Shown here in pieces: positions 50,680-59,391 of a stretch of DNA of 64,000 nt. A model generated the notes under the pieces. The model did not search any database. It saw only the letters and a program-made list of their open reading frames with translations, and was not told the origin of the DNA. Each line of letters opens with the position of its first letter. Position 1 is the first letter of the stretch. A program made the translations under genes and the position numbers. Source of the DNA: an uncultured Oscillospiraceae bacterium (lineage in GTDB: Bacteria > Bacillota > Clostridia > Oscillospirales > Oscillospiraceae); assembly GCA_934659425.1 (NCBI GenBank), contig CAKUHU010000001.1, forward strand, positions 1 through 64,000, given 5' to 3'.

Positions 50680-53600
50680 ATGAAACAGCTTTTGACCGCG
50701 GTCCAAGCCATCCCTGAATTTCATAAGCTGCTGGCGGCTCTGGATTCCGGCGCCTCCCCGGCGGCGGTGTCTGGACTGGCGCCCATCCACCGGGCCTTCT
50801 TTGCCGCCGGGCTCCGGCAGGCCACCGGCCGCCCGGTGGCCCTCTTCTGTGCCGATGACGCCGAGTGCCGGCGTATGGCCGACGATCTGAAAACGCTGAC
50901 CGGGGAAGAGGTGCTGACCCTTCCCGCCCGGGAATTCACTTTCCACAACGCCGCCGTGGTTTCCCGGCAGTGGGAGCACCGGCGGCTGGAGATCCTATGG
51001 GCGCTGGCACAGGAGGACATCCCCTTCCTGGTGGCCCCAGCGGAGGCTCTGATCCAGCGTACCATGCCCCCAGAGCTGCTGACGCAGGCCAGCCGAATTA
51101 TCCAAATGGGGCGGCAGTATGACCTGAACGAGCTGGCAGAGGCCCTCACCGCTGCGGGCTATTCCCGGTGTGACCAGGTGGAGGGCGTGGGACAATTCGC
51201 CCTCCGGGGCGGTATTTTGGATTTCTTTTCCCCCGCCTATCCTCAGCCGGTGCGCATTGAATTCTTCGGCGATGAGGTAGACTCCATGGGCCTTTTTGAC
51301 ACCGCTACCCAGCGCCGTACGGAGACGCTGGAGGAGGCCCGCATCCTCCCCGCTGCCGAGGTCCTGCCCCAGTTTGCCCCCGGCGGGACAGCGGGACTGG
51401 TCCGAGCCTTGGACCAGAGGCTTGCCGCCGAGGGAAAGAAGGGGGCTGACCCGCAGCTTTTGAACATTTTGGCCCAGGATAAGGAAAAGCTGGAAAACAG
51501 ACTGGCCTTTCCGGCCATCGACCGCTACCTGGCCCTGATCTATCCGCAGATGGCGACAGCGGTGGATTACCTCCCGCTGGATGCCGCCGTTCTTATCAGC
51601 GAGTCCCCCCGTTTTCAGGAGCGGTGCAGGAACTATCTCTGGCAGCTCAATGAGGATGTGACCGCCCTCACGGAAAGCGGTGTGTTTCTCCCGGAGCTGG
51701 GCCGGCTGTGCCGTACACCGGAGGAGCTGACCGACTGCCTGGAGCAGTGGCCGGTGGCCTACCTGGACTCCTTTCTCTCCTCCCAGTATCCCCAGCGGCC
51801 CCGGACGCTGCTGACCGTCTCCGCCAAGCAGCTCCCCTCCTACGGCGTCAGCCTGGAGACCGCGGTCTCCGATCTGAGCCACTATCTCTCTTCCGGCTTT
51901 GCCGTGGCGGTGCTGGCGGGCACCGAGCAGCGCTGCTTGAACCTGCAGGCCCTTCTCCGGGAGCAGAAGATCCGCTCGGCGGTGGACTTCCAGCTTCACG
52001 CCCTGCCCGGCCCTGGCCAGGCGGTCATCTGCTGCGGCGGGCTCAGCGCCGGTATGGAATTTCCTGCCGCCAAGCTGGCCATCCTCACCGAGGGGCAGGC
52101 TGCCCCGGCCAAAAAGAGGCGGATAAAGGCCCCCACCAATCGGGAAAAGCTGAGATCCTACGCCGATCTCTCCCCCGGCGACCTGGTGGTCCACCAGCAG
52201 CACGGCATCGGCCGCTACGCTGGCATGGTGAAGCTGCCGGTGGATGGGGTGGACAAGGACTATGTGAAGATCACCTATGCAGGGGCCGATGTGCTCTATG
52301 TCCCGGCCACCCAGCTGGACCAGGTCAGCAAGTACATCGGCGGGGGAGAGGACGCCAATGAGACCCGAAAACTCTCCAAATTAGGGGGCGGCGACTGGGA
52401 ACGCCAGAAGTCCAGGACCAAAAAGGCGGTCCAGGACTTGGCCAAGGGCCTCATCGAGCTCTATGCCCAGCGCCAGCGGCAGCCCGGCTTTGCCTTTTCC
52501 CCCGACTCCCCCTGGCAACGGGAGTTTGAAGAGGAGTTTGAATACACCGAGACCGAGGACCAGCTGCGCTGCGTGGCCGAGATCAAGCGGGACATGGAGG
52601 CTCCCCGGCCCATGGACCGCCTCCTCTGCGGCGACGTGGGCTACGGCAAGACGGAGGTGGCCTTCCGGGCCATCATGAAGTGTGTGCTGGACGGCAAACA
52701 GGCGGCCATTTTGGTGCCCACCACCGTCCTGGCCCGGCAGCACTACCTGACCGCCAAGCAGCGATTTGCCAAATACCCGGTGGACATTGACGTTATCTCC
52801 CGCTTCCGAACCAGCGCCCAGATGAAAGAGACCCTCCGCCGGGTGAGCGAGGGCGGGGTGGATCTGTTGATCGGTACCCACCGGCTTCTCCAAAAGGATG
52901 TCAAGTTCAAAAATTTGGGGCTGTTGGTGGTGGACGAGGAGCAGCGATTTGGTGTCACCCACAAGGAGAAGCTGAAGGAGCTGGCCAGGCAGGTGGATGT
53001 GCTCACCCTGTCGGCCACTCCCATCCCCCGGACACTGAACATGGCCCTCTCAGGGATCCGGGACATGTCCGCCTTAGAGGAGCCGCCCCAGGACCGCCAG
53101 CCGGTGCAGACCTATGTGATGGAACATGACTGGTCTGTTCTGGCCGACGCCATGCGCCGGGAACTGGAGCGGGGCGGGCAGGTCTACTACCTCCACAACC
53201 GGGTGGAGACCATTTCCCGCACCGCCGCCCGGATCAAGGAGATGCTGGGAGAAGATGCGGAGGTGGCCGTGGCCCATGGGAAAATGACCCAGGAGGAGCT
53301 GGGAGATGTGATGACTCGGATGTCCGAGGGGGAGGTGGATGTTCTCGTCTGCACCACTATCATCGAAACGGGCATCGACATCGCCAATGTGAACACCCTC
53401 ATCATCGAGGACGCGGACAAGATGGGACTGGCCCAGCTCCACCAGATCCGAGGCCGGGTAGGCAGGTCCTCCCGCCGGGCCTTTGCCTATCTGACCTTCC
53501 GTCAGGGCAAGGTCCTTTCCGAAGTGGCCTCTAAGCGGCTGGGGGCCATTCGGGAGTTTGCTGAGTTTGGCTCCGGCTTTAAGATCGCCATGCGGGATCT

Positions 53601-54186
53601 GGAGATCCGGGGCGCGGGCAACGTGCTGGGTCCCGAGCAGTCGGGCTTTTTGATCAATGTGGGCTACGATATGTACCTCCGGCTTTTGGAGGAGGCTATC
53701 CTGACCCAGCGGGGGGAGAAGGTGGAGATCCCCGCCGAGTGCTCCGCTGATTTGACAGTGTCTGCCTCTATCCCGGACCGGTATGTCCCCTCTCCGGAGC
53801 AGCGGATGGACCTCTACCGCCGCATTGCTCTCATCCGAAGCGAGGATGACGCCGATGACCTGACCGACGAGCTCATCGACCGCTACGGCGACCCGCCCCG
53901 GCCGGTGAATAACCTGATCGCCGTGGCCCTCCTCCGCGCCGATGCCGCCCGCTGCGGTGTCTCTGAGCTGACCCAGAAGGGGACCAACCTGCTCTTTATT
54001 TTGAACGAGTTCGATCTGCGCCGGGTCTCCGATCTCTGTGCCTTGCCCCGCTATAAGGGACGGCTCCTCTTTTCCGCCGGGGAGAAGCCAGCCCTGACCC
54101 TGCGGCTGAAAAAGGGCGACGATCCGCTGAAATTTGCCCGCCTTCTTGTGGAGGACTACGCCAAAACGAAGGAGGAGACCCCGTGA
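50680..54186 (+). CDS. mfd: Transcription-repair coupling factor
   Basis: Predicted 1168-aa DNA translocase that removes stalled RNA polymerase and recruits UvrA. N-terminal UvrB-homology module (about 1-340), RNA-polymerase interaction (CarD-like) domain near 500-560 (GDLVVHQQHGIGRYAGM), superfamily 2 helicase core with Walker A CGDVGYGKTEVA near 648, DEEQRFG, and LHQIRGRVGRSSR, followed by the TRCF C-terminal domain (about 1010-1110). ATG 50680 follows CGGGAGG. A C-rich hairpin CCCCCTCCC/GGGAGCGGGG stands at about 50610-50632 in the leader and could attenuate transcription. Confidence 0.95.
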   Translation: MKQLLTAVQAIPEFHKLLAALDSGASPAAVSGLAPIHRAFFAAGLRQATGRPVALFCADDAECRRMADDLKTLTGEEVLTLPAREFTFHNAAVVSRQWEHRRLEILWALAQEDIPFLVAPAEALIQRTMPPELLTQASRIIQMGRQYDLNELAEALTAAGYSRCDQVEGVGQFALRGGILDFFSPAYPQPVRIEFFGDEVDSMGLFDTATQRRTETLEEARILPAAEVLPQFAPGGTAGLVRALDQRLAAEGKKGADPQLLNILAQDKEKLENRLAFPAIDRYLALIYPQMATAVDYLPLDAAVLISESPRFQERCRNYLWQLNEDVTALTESGVFLPELGRLCRTPEELTDCLEQWPVAYLDSFLSSQYPQRPRTLLTVSAKQLPSYGVSLETAVSDLSHYLSSGFAVAVLAGTEQRCLNLQALLREQKIRSAVDFQLHALPGPGQAVICCGGLSAGMEFPAAKLAILTEGQAAPAKKRRIKAPTNREKLRSYADLSPGDLVVHQQHGIGRYAGMVKLPVDGVDKDYVKITYAGADVLYVPATQLDQVSKYIGGGEDANETRKLSKLGGGDWERQKSRTKKAVQDLAKGLIELYAQRQRQPGFAFSPDSPWQREFEEEFEYTETEDQLRCVAEIKRDMEAPRPMDRLLCGDVGYGKTEVAFRAIMKCVLDGKQAAILVPTTVLARQHYLTAKQRFAKYPVDIDVISRFRTSAQMKETLRRVSEGGVDLLIGTHRLLQKDVKFKNLGLLVVDEEQRFGVTHKEKLKELARQVDVLTLSATPIPRTLNMALSGIRDMSALEEPPQDRQPVQTYVMEHDWSVLADAMRRELERGGQVYYLHNRVETISRTAARIKEMLGEDAEVAVAHGKMTQEELGDVMTRMSEGEVDVLVCTTIIETGIDIANVNTLIIEDADKMGLAQLHQIRGRVGRSSRRAFAYLTFRQGKVLSEVASKRLGAIREFAEFGSGFKIAMRDLEIRGAGNVLGPEQSGFLINVGYDMYLRLLEEAILTQRGEKVEIPAECSADLTVSASIPDRYVPSPEQRMDLYRRIALIRSEDDADDLTDELIDRYGDPPRPVNNLIAVALLRADAARCGVSELTQKGTNLLFILNEFDLRRVSDLCALPRYKGRLLFSAGEKPALTLRLKKGDDPLKFARLLVEDYAKTKEETP

Positions 54187-54659
54187 GTGATGAATTCTAC
54201 ATGTCCCGGGCCCTGGAGTTGGCCCGGGAGGCTATGGCCGCCGGTGAGGTCCCTGTGGGCTGTGTCATCGTCTGGGCCGACGGGCGCATCGTGGGCGAGG
54301 GTCGCAACCGCCGAGAGGAGGACCAGGACGCCCTGGGCCACGCTGAGCTCTGCGCCATCCGCATGGCCTGTGAGACCCTGGGAGGCTGGCGGCTTCACCG
54401 GGCCAAAATGTACGTCACCTTAGAACCCTGTCCCATGTGCGCCGGTGCCATCGTCAACGCCCGAATCGCCGAGGTCCACTATGGCGCCCGGGAGGAGTAC
54501 ATGGGGGCCTGCGGTTCGGTCCTAAACCTCTTTGAAGAGGGCTTTGGCCACCGCCCCAGGCTCTACCGGGGCCCGTGTGAAAAAGAATGCGCCCAGCTTT
54601 TGCGGGATTTCTTCGTCCGGGCCCGGGAGAAAACCGGAGATTTCTCTGGACGAGTTTGA
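54183..54659 (+). CDS. tadA: tRNA-specific adenosine deaminase
   Basis: Predicted 158-aa deaminase converting A34 to inosine in tRNA-Arg. Zinc/catalytic motif GHAELCAI (His and Glu) and PCPMCAGA are intact; VPVGCVIV lies before. Start GTG 54183 overlaps the mfd stop (GTGA), so translation is coupled. A C-terminal basic extension (REKTGDFSGRV) is ordinary. Confidence 0.95.
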   Translation: MSDEFYMSRALELAREAMAAGEVPVGCVIVWADGRIVGEGRNRREEDQDALGHAELCAIRMACETLGGWRLHRAKMYVTLEPCPMCAGAIVNARIAEVHYGAREEYMGACGSVLNLFEEGFGHRPRLYRGPCEKECAQLLRDFFVRAREKTGDFSGRV

Positions 54660-54693
54660 TTTAATTGATTTGTAACAACCTGGGCCTTGTTTT

Positions 54694-54803
54694 TTAACAA
54701 TCATCTGTTATTTTAAACTATAATGAAAGCAGGAATTTCATTTCATTCTATCCTCCGATCCTTTAGCAAAGAGGCAGCGGCCTGAGCCGCTGCCTCTTTG
54801 CTG
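54694..54803 (+). ncRNA. Short promoter-terminator unit 1 (sRNA candidate)
   Basis: TTAACA (54694-54699) and TATAAT (54719-54724, 19-base spacing) are followed by TTTCATTTCATTCTATCCTC (54736-54755) and a 16-bp hairpin GCAAAGAGGCAGCGGC/GCCGCTGCCTCTTTGC (54766-54801). A transcript of about 70 bases with no ORF is implied. The CCTCC at 54752-54756 is complementary to Shine-Dalgarno sites. Confidence 0.45.
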
Positions 54804-54860
54804 CCTGGCGAGCCCGTAAATTTGACCAAAAATTTTTGAGATTTAATGTTTCTGTAACAG

Positions 54861-54993
54861 TTTTTGTTTTAATCGTTCACAAATCTTCCGTAAAATAAGA
54901 ATTGCAAGAGATATTCATTTTTTCATTTCATTGCATCCTCTTTCCTTGCAGGAAGAGCCGGGCCGCCGGAAGTGGGCGCCTGGCTCTTTTTGC
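54861..54993 (+). ncRNA. Short promoter-terminator unit 2 (sRNA or leader candidate)
   Basis: TTAATC (about 54869) and TAAAAT (54891-54896) precede TTTCATTTCATTGCATCCTC (54921-54940), 18 of 20 bases identical to the same segment in unit 1, then hairpin AAGAGCC...GGCTCTT with TTTTT (54953-54992). It could be a second copy of the small RNA or an attenuated leader of the thioredoxin-like gene at 55081. Confidence 0.42.
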
Positions 54994-55080
54994 GTTATGG
55001 GAAGCTGGCTGTCTGTGTGGGAGGAGCCGATGCAGAAGTGGATTATGCGCACAAAAGAGTGTGAAAAGAGGGATACCAAT

Positions 55081-55356
55081 ATGAAAGAGATCCTGCTGTT
55101 TGTCATGCCGGGCTGCCCCCACTGTGTTTTGGCCCTCCGGTATCAGGAGGAGCTGATGGAGCGCCATCCGGAGTGGCGAGATATTCCCCTTCAAATCGTG
55201 GATGAGACTTGCCAGAGGGAATTTGCCGACCGGTTCGACTACTACTATGTCCCGTCCTACTATGTGGATGGGAAAAAGGTCCATGAGGGACACGCGGAGC
55301 GCGAAGATGTGGAACGGGTCTTCCGGCTGGCCGCCGGTGCACCGGCCCAAAGGTGA
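55081..55356 (+). CDS. Thioredoxin/glutaredoxin-like protein with CPHC motif
   Basis: Predicted 91-aa redox protein. Active site CPHC at residues 12-15 (VMPGCPHC) and a cis-Pro block YYYVPSYYVDGKKVHEG near 53-69 define the thioredoxin fold; the length is glutaredoxin-like. AAGAGGG precedes ATG 55081. The CPHC dipeptide is that of DsbA-type oxidases but there is no signal peptide, so the protein is cytosolic. Partner unknown. Confidence 0.82.
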   Translation: MKEILLFVMPGCPHCVLALRYQEELMERHPEWRDIPLQIVDETCQREFADRFDYYYVPSYYVDGKKVHEGHAEREDVERVFRLAAGAPAQR

Positions 55357-55386
55357 TGTCTGATTCGCTCGATTTCCTGAGAGGGG

Positions 55387-55428
55387 ATATGAAATATCGG
55401 GAAATCAATATGAAATGCCGGGAAATCA
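55387..55428 (+). repeat. Two 21-bp tandem repeats upstream of the rplU promoter
   Basis: ATATGAAATATCGGGAAATCA (55387-55407, written here as AT-ATGAAAT..GGGAAATCA) is followed directly by a copy that differs at two bases (GC for AT at the centre). A GATTTCC on the opposite orientation precedes at 55371. The repeat contains GGGAAAT, half of the Noc-binding consensus ATTTCCCGGGAAAT. Confidence 0.8.
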
Positions 55429-55437
55429 AGAAACCTA

Positions 55438-55466
55438 TTGACTTTTTGAAATTTCACTGATATACT
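55438..55466 (+). promoter_or_regulatory. Promoter of the rplU-prp-rpmA-obgE operon
   Basis: TTGACT (55438-55443), 17-base spacer, TATACT (55461-55466), just downstream of the tandem repeats. Confidence 0.85.
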
Positions 55467-55472
55467 ATCAAA

Positions 55473-55695
55473 GCCGCTTTGAATGGGGTAATAAGTAAGT
55501 GCGGACAGGCCTGTCGGTCTGTCACGCTGTGAACAGATTGGGGCGCTGGGTTGCCTTTTTTCCGTGTCGGAGTAGGCTGTGGCGGTTTCGGCCGCCTTAT
55601 GAGTCTGCCCTTCGCCGAGGTTCAGGTTTCCTGGCCAATTTGTTCTCCGCGCTTCTCCTACGACAGCGAGCCCGTATTAAAGGAGTTGAAAGCAC
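55473..55695 (+). promoter_or_regulatory. Probable L21 leader RNA
   Basis: About 220 bases lie between the promoter and rplU without an ORF. GC-rich hairpins are visible, such as GGCGGTTTCGGCCGCC (about 55580-55596). Position and size match the autoregulatory L21 leader known upstream of rplU in Firmicutes; a covariance search is needed to confirm. Confidence 0.5.
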
Positions 55696-56007
55696 ATGCA
55701 TGCGATCATCGAAACTGGCGGCAAGCAGTACAAGGTGGCCGAGGGGGATACCCTCTTCATCGAGAAGCTGCCCGCTGAGGCCGGCGACAACGTGACCTTC
55801 GACAAGGTCCTGGCTATCCTGGATGGGGATAAGGCTACCTTCGGCACTCCCGTGGTGGAAGGCGCTAAGGTGGATGCCAGCGTTGTCAAAAACGGCAAGG
55901 GCAAGAAGATCATCGTCTTCAAGTACAAGCCCAAGAAGAACTATCGCCGTAAGCAGGGCCATCGTCAGCCCTACACCAAGGTGACCATCGGCAAGATCTC
56001 TGTGTAA
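55696..56007 (+). CDS. rplU: 50S ribosomal protein L21
   Basis: Predicted 103-aa ribosomal protein, with [14 protein letters not shown] at the start and [19 protein letters not shown], the L21 RNA-binding loop, near the end. RBS AAGGAG precedes ATG 55696. It starts the L21-Prp-L27-Obg operon. Confidence 0.98.
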   Translation: MHAIIETGGKQYKVAEGDTLFIEKLPAEAGDNVTFDKVLAILDGDKATFGTPVVEGAKVDASVVKNGKGKKIIVFKYKPKKNYRRKQGHRQPYTKVTIGKISV

Positions 56008-56336
56008 TGATCACCGCAACATTTCATATGGAGGGCGGGTCCATCGTCAGCTTCCAGGTGGAAGGACACAGTGGACTTGCTCAAGCGGGAGAGGACGTCC
56101 TGTGCGCCGCTGTCACCAGTGCTGTCCGGCTCGTCGAATGCGCCGTCAACGACGTATTGGGGCTGGAAGCTTCGGTGAAGGTCAGGACGGACAGGGCCTT
56201 TATCTCCTTAAAGCTCCCCGGCGGATTGGGGCAGACCAATGAGAGCACTTGTCAAACCCTGATGACTGGTCTCATGCTCTACCTTACCGAGTTGCACGAG
56301 GAGTATCCGGAAAATATCATCGTCATGGAGGTGTAA
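56007..56336 (+). CDS. prp: Ribosomal-processing cysteine protease Prp (YsxB)
   Basis: Predicted 109-aa protease that removes the N-terminal extension of L27. Catalytic His and Cys lie in [19 protein letters not shown] (near residues 21-34). The ATG overlaps the last base of the rplU stop (TAATG), so translation is coupled. The next gene, rpmA, encodes the matching extension. Confidence 0.94.
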   Translation: MITATFHMEGGSIVSFQVEGHSGLAQAGEDVLCAAVTSAVRLVECAVNDVLGLEASVKVRTDRAFISLKLPGGLGQTNESTCQTLMTGLMLYLTELHEEYPENIIVMEV

Positions 56337-56340
56337 TCCA

Positions 56341-56622
56341 ATGCTGAAGATCGGACTGCAATATTTCGCACATAAGAAGGGCGGCGGCTCCACCAAGAAC
56401 GGCCGTGATTCTCACGCCAAGCGCCTGGGCGTCAAGCGGGGCGACGGCCAGTTCGTGCTGGCGGGCAATATTTTGGTGCGTCAGCGGGGAACCCACATCC
56501 ACGCCGGAGAGGGCGTGGGCATGGGAAGTGACGACACTCTGTTTGCCCTGCGGGACGGAAGAGTGAAGTTTTCCCGTCTGGGCAAGGACCGCAAGCAGGT
56601 CTCTGTGGAGATCGCCCAGTAA
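56341..56622 (+). CDS. rpmA: 50S ribosomal protein L27 with Prp-cleavable extension
   Basis: Predicted 93-aa protein. It begins MLKIGLQYF, then [21 protein letters not shown]: the 9-residue extension matches the Prp recognition form, in which cleavage follows the Phe and exposes the mature Ala/Ser-His-Lys-Lys start. Mature L27 reaches the peptidyl transferase centre. RBS GGAGG is upstream. Confidence 0.97.
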   Translation: MLKIGLQYFAHKKGGGSTKNGRDSHAKRLGVKRGDGQFVLAGNILVRQRGTHIHAGEGVGMGSDDTLFALRDGRVKFSRLGKDRKQVSVEIAQ

Positions 56623-56637
56623 TTTTGGGAAGAGGAG

Positions 56638-56672
56638 CGCCCCGGACATATCGATTGTCCGGGGCGTTTTTC
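56638..56672 (+). terminator. Attenuator or terminator between rpmA and obgE
   Basis: CGCCCCGGACA, 7-base loop, TGTCCGGGGCGTTTTTC. The obgE RBS begins 3 bases later, so partial readthrough probably sets obgE level. Confidence 0.82.
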
Positions 56673-56690
56673 AGTCAGGAGGTGGCCCAT

Positions 56691-57977
56691 ATGGCGGCCA
56701 GTAACGGCTTTATCGATAAGGCCCGCATCACGGTGCGGGCAGGGGCGGGCGGCAACGGTGCGGTGGCCTTTCACCGGGAGAAATACGTGGCCGCCGGGGG
56801 GCCTGACGGCGGCGACGGCGGCCGGGGAGGCAATATCGTCCTGCGGGTGGATGAGCACATGTCCACCTTGATGGACTTCCGCTATAAGCGCAAATATGTG
56901 GCGGACAACGGGATGCCCGGGCAGGGAAAGCGGTGCTCGGGCAAGGACGGGGCCGACTTGACCATTCGGGTGCCCCGGGGCACTGTGGTGCGGGACACCG
57001 CCACCGGGGAGATCATCTGCGACATGGCCGGGCAGGATACCTTTGTGCTGTGCAGGGGCGGAAAGGGGGGCTGGGGCAACCAGCACTTTGCCACCCCTAC
57101 CCGGCAGGTGCCCCACTTTGCCAAGGCGGGGCTGCCGGGGCAGGAGCGGGACGTGACGCTGGAGCTAAAGCTGCTGGCCGATGTGGGACTGGTGGGCTTT
57201 CCCAATGTGGGCAAGTCCACGCTGCTCTCCGTGGTGACCCGGGCCCAGCCCAAGATCGCCAACTATCATTTCACCACCCTGTCTCCCAATCTGGGCGTGG
57301 TGGCTCTGGAGGAGGGCATGTCCTTTGTGCTGGCCGATATTCCCGGCATTATTGAAGGCGCCGCTGAGGGGGCCGGGCTGGGCCACGACTTTTTGCGGCA
57401 CATCGACCGCTGCCGGCTGCTGCTCCATGTGGTGGACGTATCGGGCAGCGAAGGCCGGGACCCGGTGGCCGACTTTGAGGCCATCAACGCAGAGTTGGCC
57501 GAGTACAGCCCTGAACTGGCGAAGCGGCCGATGATGGTGGTGGGTAATAAGGTGGACATCGCCCAGGACCGGGCGGGACTGGAGGCGCTGAAGGCCCGCG
57601 CGGAAGATTTGGGACTGCCTTTTTATGAGATCTCCGCCGCCGCCCATCAGGGGACACGGGAGCTGATGTACACTGCCGCCGCGCGGCTTCAAGAGCTGCC
57701 GCCCATCACGGTCTATGAGTCCACCTATGTGGAGCGTCCCCCTGAGGTGGATTTGTCCGCACCGCCTACCATCGAGGTGATAGATGGCACCTGGGTGGTG
57801 GATGGGCCTTGGCTGCGGCAGCTGATGGCCAATGTGAATTTCGGGGATTACGAGTCCCGCAACTGGTTTGAGCGTCAGCTGCGCGCCTCTGGGCTGTTTG
57901 CCCGTCTGGAGGAGATGGGCATTCAGGACGGGGACACCGTATGCCTTTATAACCTGGAATTTGAGTATCAGCGTTGA
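56691..57977 (+). CDS. obgE: GTPase ObgE/CgtA
   Basis: Predicted 428-aa ribosome-assembly and stress GTPase. N-terminal glycine-rich Obg fold (about 1-158; GGNGAVAFHREKYV), G domain with GFPNVGKST (G169 region), DIPGIIEGAAEG, NKVD, and a C-terminal OCT domain (about 360-428; TWVVDGPWLRQLM). ATG 56691 has AGGAGG upstream; the frame remains open back to 56625 but that region is the terminator hairpin. Confidence 0.97.
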   Translation: MAASNGFIDKARITVRAGAGGNGAVAFHREKYVAAGGPDGGDGGRGGNIVLRVDEHMSTLMDFRYKRKYVADNGMPGQGKRCSGKDGADLTIRVPRGTVVRDTATGEIICDMAGQDTFVLCRGGKGGWGNQHFATPTRQVPHFAKAGLPGQERDVTLELKLLADVGLVGFPNVGKSTLLSVVTRAQPKIANYHFTTLSPNLGVVALEEGMSFVLADIPGIIEGAAEGAGLGHDFLRHIDRCRLLLHVVDVSGSEGRDPVADFEAINAELAEYSPELAKRPMMVVGNKVDIAQDRAGLEALKARAEDLGLPFYEISAAAHQGTRELMYTAAARLQELPPITVYESTYVERPPEVDLSAPPTIEVIDGTWVVDGPWLRQLMANVNFGDYESRNWFERQLRASGLFARLEEMGIQDGDTVCLYNLEFEYQR

Positions 57978-57984
57978 GAATGGA

Positions 57985-58031
57985 AAAAGCGCCCCGGGAG
58001 ATCGGCCGATCTCCCGGGGCGCTTTTGTTTT
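57985..58031 (+). terminator. Terminator between obgE and hsdS
   Basis: A 42-bp perfect palindrome (57985-58026) with AAAAGCGCCCCGGGAGATCG as its left arm start, then TTTTGTTTTTG. Serves both convergent genes. Confidence 0.9.
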
Positions 58032-58036
58032 TGTGG

Positions 58037-59257
58037 TCAGTATTTTCCCTCAAACGCCTGCTTAAGGATGCTCTGCCGCAGAGCATCCACCCGCTGCAGG
58101 GCGGTCTGGATAGTCTGCTCGATGCTGTCGCAGACAGAAAGCTGGTCCTCCAGCGCCCGTAAAATCTCCCTTTGAACGGCCAGAGGGGGGACGGACAGAA
58201 CGGCTTTTTTCAGGATGCTGGCCGGGAGCTGGGGCTGGGCGGTTCCACTGGTCAGCCCCTTGATTTGGGTTTGGAACATGGGGGACATCAGATATGCTGC
58301 CAAATAGTAGGGGGATATGGCCTTCAGATCGGGCCGCAGGATCAGCATACAGGAGTTGATGCGGACATGCTCATAGGGGACGGCGTCATCGTAGACGGCC
58401 ACATTTCCCACCGTCCCCCTTGTGGTAATGACCACGTCGTTTTTTCTCAACTTCCCACTGCGTAAAAGCTGATCCCTTTCCCGGGAGATAAAGCAGTTAG
58501 AGGCAAAAGACCAGCCGTAGGGCCGCACATTCTGGGCATTCAGGAATAGGCAGTCCCCGGATGAAGAAAAATCCTTCCATTTGGGATAATTTTTGCCCCG
58601 GTCACCGTCGATCAGCTCGGCGACGGCGGACAGGGGCGCTTCTGCGTCGGGATGGGCGCCGATGACGGAGGCAAAGACGGCCTGGCGGTAAGTCTTCAGC
58701 TTCCCCTTTGCGGTATTCAGCCTGGAGGCGATGGGGGCGAGCTGGGCAAATTGCTCTTCGAGGCGGGCGGTGATGCGCTCCTGCTCGGGGAGGGGGGGCA
58801 CCAGGATCTCTATAGAGTTCAGGATCGTCTGGCTGATGTTTTTCTGGGTGCCGCCCTTTCCCATCCGGATCAGTTCAGAGCGCAGCATGAGCAGATAGTA
58901 ATACATGTACTTGGCGGTGACGCCGTGGAGCTCTTTGGCATAGGCGATGGCCTGATTGGTGCAGCAGTCCATGCCGGTGATCCCCAGCTTGCCGATGCTG
59001 CCGTACATGGCGATGAGGAGGGTGCCGGGGGGGATCATCTTGGCGCTGCTGTTCTGCAGGCCCAGCGGCGTGATCTTGGCGGCGGATCCGGTCACCACAC
59101 CGTCGTTGAGATCGCCGATGACCAGCCATGGGATGGTGCCGTTTTCATAAAATTCCTTTGTGGTGGTTTTTGGAGTGCCGCCGGAACTCCAGCGCACGAC
59201 CTCTGACATCTTTTTCCGCTCCCAGTGGAGGGGACAATTTTGGATGGTATCACTCAA
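58037..59257 (-). CDS. hsdS: Type I restriction-modification specificity subunit HsdS (orphan)
   Basis: Predicted 406-aa DNA-recognition subunit with two target-recognition domains (about 15-165 and 205-370), each followed by a conserved helical spacer: LVPPLPEQERITARL near 153 and VPPLAVQREILRALE near 370. LLIAMYGSIG and VITTRGTVGNVAVYD are typical TRD strands. TTG 59257 is used, with AAGGAG 8 bases upstream. No hsdM or hsdR is on either side, only housekeeping genes. It may pair with a distant HsdM or represent a relic. Confidence 0.9.
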   Translation of the reverse strand: MSDTIQNCPLHWERKKMSEVVRWSSGGTPKTTTKEFYENGTIPWLVIGDLNDGVVTGSAAKITPLGLQNSSAKMIPPGTLLIAMYGSIGKLGITGMDCCTNQAIAYAKELHGVTAKYMYYYLLMLRSELIRMGKGGTQKNISQTILNSIEILVPPLPEQERITARLEEQFAQLAPIASRLNTAKGKLKTYRQAVFASVIGAHPDAEAPLSAVAELIDGDRGKNYPKWKDFSSSGDCLFLNAQNVRPYGWSFASNCFISRERDQLLRSGKLRKNDVVITTRGTVGNVAVYDDAVPYEHVRINSCMLILRPDLKAISPYYLAAYLMSPMFQTQIKGLTSGTAQPQLPASILKKAVLSVPPLAVQREILRALEDQLSVCDSIEQTIQTALQRVDALRQSILKQAFEGKY

Positions 59258-59391
59258 GGCAAGCGCTCCTTTGCGTCGCTGTCAGGCTATGCTGCGTGGG
59301 AGAAGGTCAATAGGGCAGCCCTTGCAGGAGGCTAAATTTTTTGAAAAGCGGCGGGGAAAAGTGCCCTTCAAATGGAAAAATGTCCCTTACC

